DNA from: Arthrobacter globiformis
GTDB taxonomy: Bacteria; Actinomycetota; Actinomycetes; Actinomycetales; Micrococcaceae
Direction of reading: 5' to 3'
DNA length: 64,000 nt
Assembly: GCF_030818015.1 (NCBI RefSeq)
Contig: NZ_JAUSZX010000001.1
Coordinates: 4,588,001-4,652,000, forward strand
Part shown: in pieces, positions 8,895 through 18,010 of the stretch
Position numbering within the stretch: the first letter of the stretch is position 1
Layout of the letters: each line of letters begins with the position of its first letter
Notes under the pieces: model-generated
What the model was told of the DNA's origin: nothing
What the model saw: the letters and a program-made list of their open reading frames with translations, nothing else
Databases searched by the model: none
Made by a program: the position numbers and the translations under genes

Positions 8895-9266
8895 CATCGA
8901 GGAACCGGACGTTTCGCAGGTCGGGTCGCCGACATTAGTCGACCTGTCGAGTTTTTCGCCCGGTGGCACCACCTGCGACGCATCCGAAGCCTCTCCACAG
9001 ACGGGAAACCCACCCGCGGTCCCGTGCACAGCACGAAGCAGGAAATCACCGAAACAATCGAATTCCTCGTCTGGCTCAAACGCACCCCCGGACGGACCGT
9101 CGCCTCCTGCGCGTCGAGGCATATCAGTCGGGGGCTTACGATCCGCGGTGGAGAACTGTGCTACAAGTAGTCCCGTAATTGCGGACCCAGCGACAAATAA
9201 CGGCAGGATACCGCTGGCAACGCCGACCGAAACGACGATCAATGCAGCCAGCAGGAGCACGTTCAC
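8895..9266 (-). other. Possible truncated membrane protein gene
   Basis: On the minus strand the frame from GTG 9264-9266 begins with about 38 very hydrophobic residues (VNVLLLAALIVVSVGVASG, then PLFVAGSAITGLLVAQF), enough for one or two membrane helices. Charged and Gly/Pro-rich sequence follows. The frame then runs into the hairpin repeat and, out of frame, into the DUF1016 gene, so any natural end has been lost. The hydrophobic frame is also open upstream to about 9340. Possibly the stump of a gene cut by the repeat; evidence is weak. Confidence 0.3.
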
Positions 9267-9930
9267 GGCAGTTCGAATACGCGGACTAAATCCGACCCGG
9301 CTGCCTCCGCTTTGAGCCTCCTGGCGCCCCCTATGTCAGCGCAGACAGCAGGCCGAACGCAGGCTTTGCCTGGCCGTACTCGTCCGCCCTTTGGTTGCTC
9401 TTACTGCAGAATACGCCCGGTTGAGATCCGGCACTCTGCTGAGGCGTCGGCGAAGAGGACTCGCTGCTAAAAGTTCAGTTCCCGCTTGTAGAATCGGTTG
9501 ATGACGGTTAGGCCGTTACGACTACTTCTCCGGGCTGACATCGAGCGCGCTGGCGCCATGCGTTGGGTGCTCAGCCGGTCTGACCTGGAGACGTAGTTTT
9601 CAACGCCGTTGGTACCTATGCGCCACAGGCTGCGGCCGCCGTAGATTGCTCGCAGCTCTCCGACTTTGAGCAGCGGCGTCACTGACGTTGCGTTCCGCGG
9701 CGACTTGGTCGATCGTGAAAGAAACCACTTTAGCCAGGGGTGCCGGACATAGCCAGTATCCTAAAGGCCCCTGCTCTGCCAGGTTAGTGCGCAGGACGGC
9801 GCCCCGTCGCACATGGCCCTTCTAACGGGCCCGGTTAGGTGGACCAATATGGCGGCCGTGTTCATCCCGGACATGGATCCTCGGTCCATACCCAAGAGCC
9901 GGGCCCGCTTAGCCAAGCGGAGTCGAAATT
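9267..9930. other. Stretch without a supportable gene
   Basis: Only short open frames with no family resemblance. Apart from the possible 5' extension of the hydrophobic frame before about 9340, I see nothing here. It separates the DUF1016 side of the island from the metacaspase operon. Confidence 0.5.
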
Positions 9931-11302
9931 TCACCGGTTGAAAGGCGTTGATGCCTCCAATGCGGCCGCGGAAGGACCATACGTCATCTTCTGTGGGGTT
10001 TGGTTTGGAGTCATCTGGCCCAAGATGTCCCTATAGAAACCTGTGAAAGAACCAGCGAACGTGTTCTTGGCCCACACTCTATTGAGAGTAGTTGTGAAGA
10101 CCCCCGCACCATTCAGTTCCTGGGATAGCTGCATGTCCGCGCAACCTGATATAGAGAGCACATTGGCCTGCAAGGGGGCACGTGAACTCGATGACCTTTC
10201 CTGTGAATCGTAGTGCTCCTTGCGGGCATTGTAATCAGCCTCATTTAAGTCCCACGGCATCTCACGAGTTGCATAGCCGCCATCCATGCTGCCGGTGCCG
10301 TTGTCCTCGTACGCACGCGTCGCCGCATCCAGCGTTGACTCCCTGTATGCCCTCGCAATGTGCGTATAAGGCTTAGTCCTTGCCCGCCCGCTGTGAGGAT
10401 CTGAGGACCTGCTAGCGGCCCCAGCGGCTACTTGTTCCAAGTCTCGTTGGGAACTCGTTTGCCTCGGCCTTGGAAGGAGCTCAATAGGGGTAACTGGCCG
10501 GTCCAGGACGAGAAAACGTCAGATCCGTGTAGAAGCTCTTCTTGGTCGTGGCGGCAATCTTCTGGTATTCACTGGCTCGGCTTTGATAGCTTCGACTTGA
10601 AGTATCGTTGAGGTACAGGCGCGCAACAGATCCGCTGTGACAGCTGTCGGAAATTATGACGATGTTCGTTCCAGGCGCAAACTTCAGCCATGACTCCCAA
10701 AGAAGATCGTCGCGCAATTGCTCATTCCAAAGCACCCAAGTTGAGTCAGATCCGCTCTCCTCGGGATCGTCCTGAGCATTTAGGTTGGGCAGCTGGCCGC
10801 CATGGCCAGCGTATGTACATACAAAAAGATCTCCGGGCTTCAACCGTTGTGCTGCCTCTCCGATAAACCCGAGGACTGCAGATGACGTGGCCTGACGGGT
10901 GAACATCGTATGGATCTCATCGAAACCTTCAGCTTCAGCAATTCCCACCATTGTTCTGGCATCGTTTTCACACCCGTTCAGCTTTCCGTCCCATCCGCCA
11001 TACTGGCTAGGGTCAACCTGATTCAAACCAATGTGAAGGGAGATGATCTTCCGGTTCCCGGTTGGCTCAGCTGCGGATGGGGTGGACGGAACGGACTCAT
11101 CAAGGCCGAGGGCTCCCAAAGTTTGGGGTCCCGCAACTCCATCGACTACCAGCCCAGAAGATCGCTGGAACGCCTTGACAGCCGTCTCCGTGACGAATCC
11201 GAAGTTGCCATCCACTATGTAGAAGTACCAGCCGGCGCGTTTGAGCGCGCCCTGAAGTTCCCGCACATCGTCACCGCTATCGCCGCGACGCAACGTCCGC
11301 AT
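9931..11302 (-). pseudogene. Metacaspase (peptidase C14) with N-terminal peptidoglycan-binding domain, frameshifted
   Basis: The start ATG at 11302 overlaps the upstream stop as TGATG. Residues 1-70 are a PG_binding_1 domain (LRRGDSGDDVRELQGAL, VDGNFGFVTETAVKAFQ, GVAGPQTLGAL). A caspase-fold protease follows, with ISLHIGLNQVDPSQY, the catalytic His in YAGHGGQ and the catalytic Cys in SDSCHSG. The frame stops at 10481, but the typical metacaspase tail continues in another frame (10440-9931: ANVLSISGCADMQLS, GFYRDILGQMTPNQTPQ). One frameshift at about 10484-10520 therefore splits a gene of about 455 residues. Both catalytic residues lie before the break. Decay, sequencing error or regulated frameshifting are all possible. 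Confidence 0.85.
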
Positions 11303-12282
11303 CAGTCTGCCAACCAACCGAACGTGATCTGCTTGCCTTCCAAACCAAGGCCGGCTGTGGCGAGCCGGTACATCCAGGTGTGCACTCCAAACATCTTTGC
11401 CTTGCCGAATACCAGATAGCGGATTGCGTCCGCTGACACGGTCATCTCACTCACAGGAGCTCTGCCATCAACGCCGATTTCAGCTATCACGTCACCGTTG
11501 TCGTCGAGGGCTTGGATTCCTTTCCACCAACTCTTATGCGATGCCAGCTCGAGGGTCACTTTCAATGACCTCGGGTCCCCTAAGTCCTTTGCGTCCTTAA
11601 CCTCGACGACATCGTTATCAAATAAGCGGTGGGTGGACGTGAAGTCATTCCACGAGAGAGTCATGTCCCGAGACCTGCCGCCTCCGGAAACCAGTTTGAA
11701 AATCTCAGGCAACGTCCCACTTAGTGCAGGAACCAACACTTGAAGCAACGGGCCTAAAAAGCGGGCTGAGACTTCTTGGTCGGCGATGAACACGTCTGCC
11801 GTTGCTTCCTTTCCGTCGCCGTTCATCCCCGGGCCACGGAAGAATCCGGATACCGTCTTGATGGCGGCGGGAAGATTATCAACGACGATCGGAATGGCGG
11901 CGGACAGAAGGGCAGGCCAGAAGCGTTCGATGGCCTCACTGTCGGGTTCCGCAGGTTCTCCTCGGGAAGCTCGCTGACCCGCTTCGTCCCGGAAAATGTC
12001 GACCAGACTGGGAATGAGCGCGTTCATTATAGGCTGAAGACACGTCATGAATTGTGCGATATCCCGCTCCGCCGCTACGCGGGAATCCCGTGAACCGTCC
12101 GAGTCAGCAGAGGTCGCCTGGGAGCGAAATAGGTCGAAGACCACCGGCAGCGTCTGGGTGACGGCCGGCCAGAGGGCGTCCCAAAGGCCGCGTTCGAGTT
12201 CGGCGCTATCCGGTGAGACGGTAACGGGTCCTTCCCGCGTCGCGCCTGGCAGAGCAAAGCTGCTTGTCGTTGTAGTAGTCAT
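11302..12282 (-). CDS. Unrecognised protein with repeated amphipathic segments, coupled to the metacaspase
   Basis: 326 residues, no recognised domain. The first 210 residues hold four related segments of about 25-30 residues rich in Leu, Ile, Pro and Phe: LWDALWPAVTQTLPVVFDLF, LQPIMNALIPSLVDIF, FWPALLSAAIPIVVDNLPA and FLGPLLQVLVPALSGTLPEI. They look like membrane-active or oligomerising amphipathic helices. A beta-type C-terminal domain of about 120 residues follows (MTLSWNDFTSTHRLF onward). ATG 12282 is chosen because GGGAG is 9 bases upstream; ATG 12291 is the alternative. The stop overlaps the metacaspase start, so the two are made together. A substrate or effector released by the protease is one reading. 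Confidence 0.75.
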   Translation of the reverse strand: MTTTTTSSFALPGATREGPVTVSPDSAELERGLWDALWPAVTQTLPVVFDLFRSQATSADSDGSRDSRVAAERDIAQFMTCLQPIMNALIPSLVDIFRDEAGQRASRGEPAEPDSEAIERFWPALLSAAIPIVVDNLPAAIKTVSGFFRGPGMNGDGKEATADVFIADQEVSARFLGPLLQVLVPALSGTLPEIFKLVSGGGRSRDMTLSWNDFTSTHRLFDNDVVEVKDAKDLGDPRSLKVTLELASHKSWWKGIQALDDNGDVIAEIGVDGRAPVSEMTVSADAIRYLVFGKAKMFGVHTWMYRLATAGLGLEGKQITFGWLAD

Positions 12283-13093
12283 AGTGTGCATCTCCCTGAT
12301 GCGAAAGTCGGTATCTTTTTTGGAAGCAAGCCGTCTGGGGACAGCGGCCGGCGCATTAGACTGCGATCGCGAAAGCTTAAGGCATTCGAGTTGTCTCTGG
12401 GATTGTCGATCCAGAGCGCTGCAAGTGTTGCATCACCCGCGTTACTCAGGCGTTACGACCGAACCCTATGGCGCTTCCTCTAAATGCGGGGCCTGCTGGC
12501 TGGAATGTTTCAGCGGTGCCGACAACGACTGTCTGAGTGACCGTCGGTGGTCACGGAGCAGGGCTACTGCTGCCGAGTTCGGACCGGCGGCGGGACCGCC
12601 CATTCCATGGCCACCGCCGCGCCCCGCTGCAGTCCGTATGGGAGCAATTCCGCTTCCGTGCGTTGGTCTAACGCGATGGCACCTTGCCTTAGAGTCCGGC
12701 AAGCGGTCTAGCCAACGGTTCACCTAGTGCACTCACTTTCTTTACACCCAAAAACTCGAAAGACTCAGTTGCTAGTGGATTACAGGAGATCGGCAACGGT
12801 CTCCGAATCGAATCGGGAGGTCTCACCCCAAGGTTCAATTGAAGGTAAGCTTCGTAATGCTTTTGTTAGCGGCCATGAAAAACTGCCCATAGGCGGCGAC
12901 GAAAATGCCCGGGGCGAATTCAAGGGGACGATGCAACACCGGAGATCAGTGGACCATAAGTAGATCCGAGGCGCTCGGCCGGGTGTCCCAGTCGAGTATC
13001 TTGCGTGGTCCGGCGTTGAGTTCCTGGGCGACGTGCTCGATCCTCGGGTCCGTAGTCGTTCAAGTCGGTGCCTTTGGGGCAACCCTTGACCGA
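12283..13093. other. Stretch without a supportable gene
   Basis: Upstream of the metacaspase operon. Several frames are open on both strands but none has a ribosome binding site plus recognisable composition. The promoter of the minus-strand operon should lie in the first 150 bases; I cannot point to -35/-10 hexamers. Confidence 0.5.
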
Positions 13094-13410
13094 TCAGGGA
13101 CCGGCTCCTTCAGTTCCCTCTCGATTCTCGTCCAGCTCCGCAATGGCGGATGCTGTCCTTTCGCTGTCACCTTGGGCGACGACGACGTCGCGCAACTGCC
13201 GGACCGCCGCACGAACGCTGGCCGAGGAAATAGCATTTTCCGCGCCAGCGAAGTGCTGGTTACCCGCCACGATGACGCCGCCGGTTAGTTGCCGATAGGG
13301 CCCTTCTTGACCAGTACAGCGACTAGGGTTTCCGCAGTATCAGCCCTGTGACTATTCTGCAGTCCTGGTCCCAGGGCGTGGATGGTCTCTGGAAGGCATG
13401 CCGAAGCAAC
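13094..13410 (-). pseudogene. Two overlapping gene remnants
   Basis: Minus strand. A frame ending with TAA at 13285-13287 reads …LPETIHALGPGLQNS…ETLVAVLVKKGPIGN and looks like the tail of a helical protein. Overlapping it, a second frame ending at 13094 reads LTGGVIVAGNQHFAGAENAI and then a helical segment (SVRAAVRQLRDVVVAQG), a pattern I associate with small helical modules near conflict-system proteins. Neither has a clear start, so both look like debris. Low certainty. Confidence 0.3.
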
Positions 13411-13462
13411 CTACGGCGTGTGAGCACGGGAGTTGATTGTTCAACATTGCCCAACCACCAAG

Positions 13463-13485
13463 GATATGACTAGATAAGTCATATC
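13463..13485. promoter_or_regulatory. AT-rich palindrome
   Basis: GATATGACT (13463-13471) and AGTCATATC (13477-13485) are perfect 9-bp arms around AGATA. It stands out as AT-rich in a GC-rich setting and could be a regulator-binding site. The nearest intact genes are the small plus-strand gene at 13898 and the metacaspase operon on the other strand; 13486-13897 holds nothing else I can support. Confidence 0.4.
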
Positions 13486-13897
13486 GATTCGAAGACAAGT
13501 CACAGGGGGTGCGCGCCAGATTGCCAAGGCCATTGGAACGCTACGGGGTTTCCGAGCCGCAGCCACGAGCCCGTGTAGCCGTCAATTCCACAGCAAGCGA
13601 GTGCGGCTTGCTGAGGGCCAAGCTGCAACGACGGGACACCCCTCCTGTAAACCATCGCTGGAAGCAGTATGCGGCAACGAATAATCGTAGGGCGGGGGGC
13701 CGCTGCGAATGCCGATATATAAACCCGGGCGGGCATAACCTTGAGCAAATCTTTAGCCAAGACTGGGGGAGTCCTGAGTCACGCACGAAAGCATCAAGCT
13801 ACTGACTCCCTGATGGGACGAGCGGTCGGGGCAACCGAGATTTGGGCGAGGAGCGTCCAATCTTCCAGCATGAAACAGAAGGGTAAAGTGAGTCGCC

Positions 13898-14137
13898 ATG
13901 ACAAACGATAGCTCTCCATCACAGGAGTCCAATCGAGGGATCCCGCCCATGGGTACCTTGGTCATTCGCACTTGGTACGATCGGGACCAGTCGCCTCATT
14001 TTCGCGCCAGGCTAACGTATGGCCAGGGTCCGGACGAAGAACCCCGCCAAGTTGTCACAGCCGACCCTGACGAAGCTCTGCGTATTGTGCGCCGGTGGCT
14101 CGTTGCTCAACCGGGTGGTATCCCCAGCGAAGGGTAA
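13898..14137 (+). CDS. Small hypothetical protein (79 residues)
   Basis: After a short Ser/Gln-rich start, the protein reads MGTLVIRTWYDRDQSPHFRARLTYG, then a VTADPDEALRIVRRWL helix: a compact alpha/beta unit of the kind often found as stand-alone actinobacterial proteins. The alternation of strands and a C-terminal amphipathic helix, and codon use matching its neighbours, argue that it is real. It is convergent with the SARP-type regulator gene. The ribosome binding site is weak (AAAGTGAG). Function unknown. Confidence 0.65.
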   Translation: MTNDSSPSQESNRGIPPMGTLVIRTWYDRDQSPHFRARLTYGQGPDEEPRQVVTADPDEALRIVRRWLVAQPGGIPSEG

Positions 14138-14265
14138 AAGCAGGGGAGCCTACAGCCTAACTCCTGGATCGCCCGGGAACTCGGAGAAAAATCCAAGCCT
14201 TGGCGTCCGAGAGGCACCAACCATTTCCATGGCCGGGGTGGTACGGCCTTAATATTTGAAACTCG

Positions 14266-14991
14266 TTAGCCTGGAGTGTCACCCCAGCGGACAAGCGCCA
14301 TAAGCCCTCGAATTGTCTCCGACGGGACAAGCCCAGTATCCGCCTTCAGCTGCATCTCATACCTCTCGAAAGCCTGATATGCTGCGGCGTTGTTGCCTTG
14401 CTGTCGCTCAGCCTGAATTAGGATCCCTACGGCTTTCTCATAGAGCGGTTCAAGTTCCAGTGCTGCCTCGGAGGCCTCCACTGCCGTTTCATAGTCGCAG
14501 CGGGTGAGTGACTCGGTGGCTATAACGAGAAGGGCGCGCAGCCGCCCCTGCCTAAGCCTGGTCTGCTCAAAAACGATCCAGTCTTCATACCAACCCGGCA
14601 GCAGCTCTGCATCACTTAGCTGCTGAAGGCATGAAGCCGCGTTGCCCTTCAGGCCCTGCTGGCTCAGTTGCCGGATCTGCGCGCGGACGAGGTTGAGATC
14701 CACATCTACTTCGTCGCTCAGGGACAACACTGCTCCACTGTTGATCAACAGCCCTGGCACCTGCTTCCTGACTAGATGCAGGCTCACCCGCAGACTTTCT
14801 AAGGCTCGAGGCTCGGAACACTCGGGCCAAAGCAGCCCAATCAGGTAGCTCCGCGGACGCGGTCCGTATAACGCCAGCGCGGTAATCAGCTTTTGCTGGC
14901 GTGCTGAGACACGCACGATATGAGCGCCCGAAATGAGCTGCCATGACTGAAGCAAACTGAGCCGAAATTCACCATAGTCACCTTTGCCCAT
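14266..14991 (-). CDS. SARP-type regulator with BTAD domain
   Basis: About 241 residues. An N-terminal winged-helix segment (RVSARQQKLITALALYG, RSYLIGLLWPE, ALESLRVSLHLVRKQVPGLL) is followed by a bacterial transcriptional activation domain of TPR-like helices (LLPGWYEDWIVFEQTRLRQ, RCDYETAVEASEAALELEPLYEKAVGILIQAE, YEMQLKADTGLVPSETIRGL). These are classic features of the small SARP/AfsR class that activates secondary metabolism or accessory loci. ATG 14991 follows GGGGGTA; a TTG 26 codons upstream has no advantage. No biosynthetic cluster is adjacent, so its target is not evident. Confidence 0.88.
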   Translation of the reverse strand: MGKGDYGEFRLSLLQSWQLISGAHIVRVSARQQKLITALALYGPRPRSYLIGLLWPECSEPRALESLRVSLHLVRKQVPGLLINSGAVLSLSDEVDVDLNLVRAQIRQLSQQGLKGNAASCLQQLSDAELLPGWYEDWIVFEQTRLRQGRLRALLVIATESLTRCDYETAVEASEAALELEPLYEKAVGILIQAERQQGNNAAAYQAFERYEMQLKADTGLVPSETIRGLMALVRWGDTPG

Positions 14992-15391
14992 GGTTACCCC
15001 CAATCCAGTGGGTTGGAGATCCGAGATAGATCTAGGAACGAGGATCCGTAGTTTCGTCAGCGATGTCAACGATCACTTTTCATATGGCGGCGAGAGAAGG
15101 AAACAATCAACACGATCATGATCCTCATCAAACACCGCCCCACTGCTAGTCGTTTTCACTGGCTTCTCACGAGTTTTCGTCATCAGGGTGCTATAATGCC
15201 GCGGTATCGCTTGCGTGCCAGTCTGGGCTACAACCCAACCACTCGCGGCGGAACGCCCGCGCTTTCCGGACCCATGGACGAAAGCCGGGCACCCACTTAC
15301 TCATTTGAGTATTTGAGTAAGTAGGTGCTCTGTTTGCTAGGCGGTTGCCTGCTTGCAGCCCTAAGAGTTGCTGTGCGAGGTCGATCAGGTG
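14992..15391. other. Intergenic stretch with an inverted repeat
   Basis: No gene supported. CTTACTCA at 15296-15303 pairs with TGAGTAAG at 15314-15321 around an AT-rich loop, a candidate hairpin that could terminate either flanking gene. A TATAAT-like hexamer lies at 15192-15197 but without a matching -35. Confidence 0.4.
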
Positions 15392-15683
15392 CTAGGGTAC
15401 GTTGCCCTCGGAGCCGTAGTGGGTCTCGCCCAGGAACACGACTTTCCCGCAGTACACGTCGGCCGGCACGCCGGTTTCTTCTAGGAGCAGCAGCGCCCGC
15501 GGCGGGTTTGGCGCGAGGTTCAGGATTTTGCCTTCCCCGTTCAGGTAGAGCCAGTCATCCCCGCTAGCGGCTTCGATGTTCCCGACCACGAGGGTTTGCA
15601 GGTTTCCAAACAGGCGTCGATGTTTCCACACGGGCCGGTTTGTTCAGGTCGGCGGGGTTGATCAGGGCGGTGCAGGTGCTCAT
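15392..15683 (-). pseudogene. Small hypothetical gene, frameshifted
   Basis: ATG 15683 follows GAGAGGA with 9-base spacing and begins MSTCTALINPADLNKPARV. After about 25 codons the sensible protein continues in a different frame as LQTLVVGNIEAASGDDWLYL, RALLLLEETGVPADVY and GKVVFLGETHYG, ending at 15392. One missing or extra base near 15600-15625 would restore a protein of about 96 residues. The family is not recognised. Possibly plasmid-type cargo, given the neighbouring decayed genes. Confidence 0.5.
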
Positions 15684-15763
15684 CAGGGTACGTCCTCTCG
15701 AATGATGGTGACTTGGGCGTGCGGTGCCCCGCCGCTCCGGGCGGGCACCGGCTTGCGATGGTG

Positions 15764-16137
15764 TTAGGCTGCTTCGTGGACCCCAGACGGCATCCGGTAG
15801 CGGCTGGGCAGTTCAGCCGCCGCTTCGGGTAGGTCCTCCGGACCTTGGGCCCGTCCGTTCTTCCAGTGGAAAAACGCCTGCTCGCTTATCGCGGTCCAGA
15901 ACCTTGCATTTGTCCGATAAAAGGTCGTTCGTGCATCACCTTCGCAGTATGTGGCCATGTCTGCTGCTGCCGACAGCATCGGCGTTGCGTCTCCCGCCGA
16001 CCATGACGGCCGACCATGACGTAGGGCCACGGGCCAAGGTCCCACCCGTCACAGCCCCAGCTGGGGAGCACGGTCCAGCCGTATTCGCTGATAACATCCA
16101 GTCGTCTCTGATGGGAAAACCACAGTTCAACGTCATG
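15764..16137 (-). pseudogene. Small hypothetical gene, multiply frameshifted
   Basis: Minus-strand fragments in successive frames make one sensible protein: RHDVELWFSHQRRLDVISEY then WTVLPSWGCDGWDLGPWPYV in the first part, and DMATYCEGDARTTFYRTNAR with FWTAISEQAFFHWKN in the second, ending at 15764. This Trp-rich pattern resembles a hypothetical family I associate with actinobacterial mobile elements. A start codon in the first frame is not visible, so the gene is probably dead. Confidence 0.45.
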
Positions 16138-16142
16138 GCGAA

Positions 16143-16697
16143 CTAAATGCCTGCAAAAATAGACGCTGCAGCGAGAACGACCCCGAGGACGAACAAAGAC
16201 AAAGCAACTGAACACAGGGTCAGCCAGTACTTCTGTAACTTCTTGGCACGATAATGAATGTCCTCAGGCAACTCAGTGGGCGCCTTGCGGAGGGCGGGCC
16301 TGAGTCTGGATGATTCCTTAAGCAGGGCATACTCCATCAGCTGCCTACGATATGAGACAGATCGAGTGAACTCCTGCTGGCTGCGATAGCCCAGATAAAC
16401 GCCTGCAGCCGCCGCCACGAGCGCAACAGACCAACTGACGATAGCGGCCACGGTGAAGCCAAGATCAACGCTAAGGCTAGACCCGTTGGCAGACGCAGCG
16501 CCGAGCAGTGTTAGGAAGGCGACGACCGCCCCACCATTCAGCAGGAACAGGGCCGAGACGATGGCATGCTCGAACGCTGCCGTCGCCTTGTTCAACTCCA
16601 GCTCATGCGCCCGCTGCGCTTGATAGACGGCGAGATCGCCACTAGTTGCGACTTGGCCGTCCGACCCCGGCGTATCCAATGGCAGATCTGAGTTCAT
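16143..16697 (-). CDS. Three-helix membrane protein, unknown function
   Basis: 184 residues. A charged N-terminal region (VYQAQRAHELELNKATAAFE) leads into helix 1 (about residues 45-72), helix 2 (78-104) and, after a cytoplasmic-looking helical loop (YRSQQEFTRSVSYRRQLMEY), helix 3 at the extreme C-terminus. The arrangement resembles small membrane proteins carried on plasmids and islands, some of them effectors of defence systems, but I cannot assign a family. The start ATG overlaps the end of a doubtful upstream frame. Confidence 0.75.
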   Translation of the reverse strand: MNSDLPLDTPGSDGQVATSGDLAVYQAQRAHELELNKATAAFEHAIVSALFLLNGGAVVAFLTLLGAASANGSSLSVDLGFTVAAIVSWSVALVAAAAGVYLGYRSQQEFTRSVSYRRQLMEYALLKESSRLRPALRKAPTELPEDIHYRAKKLQKYWLTLCSVALSLFVLGVVLAAASIFAGI

Positions 16698-17008
16698 CCG
16701 CTCATCCTTCCCGCCGCATATAACCGCGGCACATCAATATCTATCCCCCATCGCTCGCCGTGCCGTGCCCGTGGCGGCCCGTGATTTTCGCGAGCGTTCT
16801 CAAATGAGGCATACACCCGTTTCGCGAGCACTATTGGTGCGTCTCGTCGAGGTATTGACTCGCTATTGCCGGACGCCCAAAATTGCGTCACCACACCCGG
16901 GTGTGTTCTCACTCTGATTGGGACAAGCGTATGGCAATCGAGGCAAGACTTTTGAGGCGGTTCAGACGGCAACGGAAAAACGTAGCAAGGGCTGGGGACT
17001 GTTGGCAT
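16694..17008 (-). CDS. Doubtful 104-residue frame upstream of membrane protein
   Basis: The stop overlaps the start of the three-helix membrane protein gene by four bases, an arrangement typical of co-translated genes. The last 45 residues (LAKRVYASFENARENHG, ERWGIDIDVPRLYAAGR) look protein-like; the first half is Cys/Pro-rich and unconvincing, and its 5' end runs into the IS110 remnant. It may be the 3' end of a gene whose front was lost. Confidence 0.3.
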   Translation of the reverse strand: MPTVPSPCYVFPLPSEPPQKSCLDCHTLVPIRVRTHPGVVTQFWASGNSESIPRRDAPIVLAKRVYASFENARENHGPPRARHGERWGIDIDVPRLYAAGRMSG

Positions 17009-17105
17009 TGAGTGTGCGGTAGATCCGACGGGCGAGGTAGCGCTTCACGCATCGATGAATTTCTTTCTTGGCTCGCCCTTCTGCTTGCCGTTTCGCTACG
17101 TATTC
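16962..17105 (-). mobile_element. IS110-family transposase C-terminal remnant
   Basis: Minus strand, about 47 residues beginning EYVAKRQAEGRAKKEIHRCV and KRYLARRIYRTL. This matches the conserved extreme C-terminus of IS110-type (DEDD) transposases (xYVxRRxxEGKxKxExxRCLKRYxAR). The rest of the transposase is absent; upstream sequence in this frame is unrelated. A leftover of an earlier insertion. Confidence 0.7.
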
Positions 17106-18010
17106 AGATGGTCGCTGGATCGAATGCCATCCTTGTAAGAGCAACGATGTGAAGGGCTTTGTTCAGGGTCCTGGTCACTTCGGAACAGCACTGTGACGAG
17201 CCACGCCCCCGCGGGGGCCGACAATCTTCTGATCAAGTCACCGATGTGGGCCGGGCAGGTGCCGGCCGCCCACCCAACGGACGGACGGACAAGTCGATAA
17301 CAGGACACCCGTGCACGGGGTCAAGCGTTTAATGAGTCACGACCGCGGGGTGGAACGGCCTGCACCTACTCTGCCAGCCAATCCCAGACCAGCCACCCCA
17401 ATCCTCACAGGCGTTTAGACAACGGGAGTAGAAGTAGCTGCGAGAACTCCCGTTCCATGGTCGATCCCGGTGTCCCCAGGTCGAAGCTGGGTGCGTGACG
17501 CCGAAAGAGAATGTCGCTACGGTCATCCTGAGGTGCAGCGATCAGGCCAAGACCATAGGTTCAGGCATCTCTCGCACGTTTCCGCGGTAGTTATGTCACT
17601 ACGACAGTCAGGCCTACCTGGGTACTGAACGGCGGATTAGGACTTGAAAACAGGTTCCTAAGCATACTTATTATATTCGTAGCCGAATGTGAACGGCTGC
17701 CAACCTGGGGGGAAACACCATGGGATTGGGCGACAAGATTGAGTAACTACTTATCTAGCGCCTACTTAGGGCAAAGCTCAGCGGCAGCGAGCCAAAATGG
17801 ATCCCAAATTAAAGGCTCTCACGAGTTGTTCAGTTTTAACGACGCAATTACCCGTCTCAAATGCTTCTTGGATTACCGCTACACGGGCATATTTGATGAG
17901 TCACTGCGGCCGGTTGTTTTCGGACTAGGGATCCGCCATCCTTATCGCATCGGATCGAGCTTAGAAGGAAAGTAGTTGATCGTGCCCGAAGGTTCAGCCC
18001 GTATGCGGCG
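17106..18010. other. Gene-poor stretch with a truncated CsbD-like start
   Basis: No intact gene. At 17720-17746 a GGGGGGAAACACC leader precedes an ATG encoding only MGLGDKIE before a stop. Those eight residues match the usual start of actinobacterial CsbD-like stress proteins, so this may be the stump of such a gene, though eight residues is thin evidence. The hairpin repeat at 17411-17454 also lies here. Confidence 0.3.
17411..17454 (+). repeat. Hairpin repeat, copy 2
   Basis: Arms AACGGGAG (17421-17428) and CTCCCGTT (17447-17454) enclose the same loop sequence (GAAGTAGCTG…) as copy 1 at 8861-8894. The loop is conserved and two compensating differences occur in the arms (CACGGG/CCCGTG versus AACGGG/CCCGTT), as expected if the hairpin itself matters. 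Confidence 0.6.

Noticed and set aside
8241-9266. A 341-codon minus-strand frame spanning the palindrome into the DUF1016 gene
   Set aside because: Beyond the first 90 or so residues it is an out-of-frame reading of the DUF1016 gene; only the hydrophobic start may be real.
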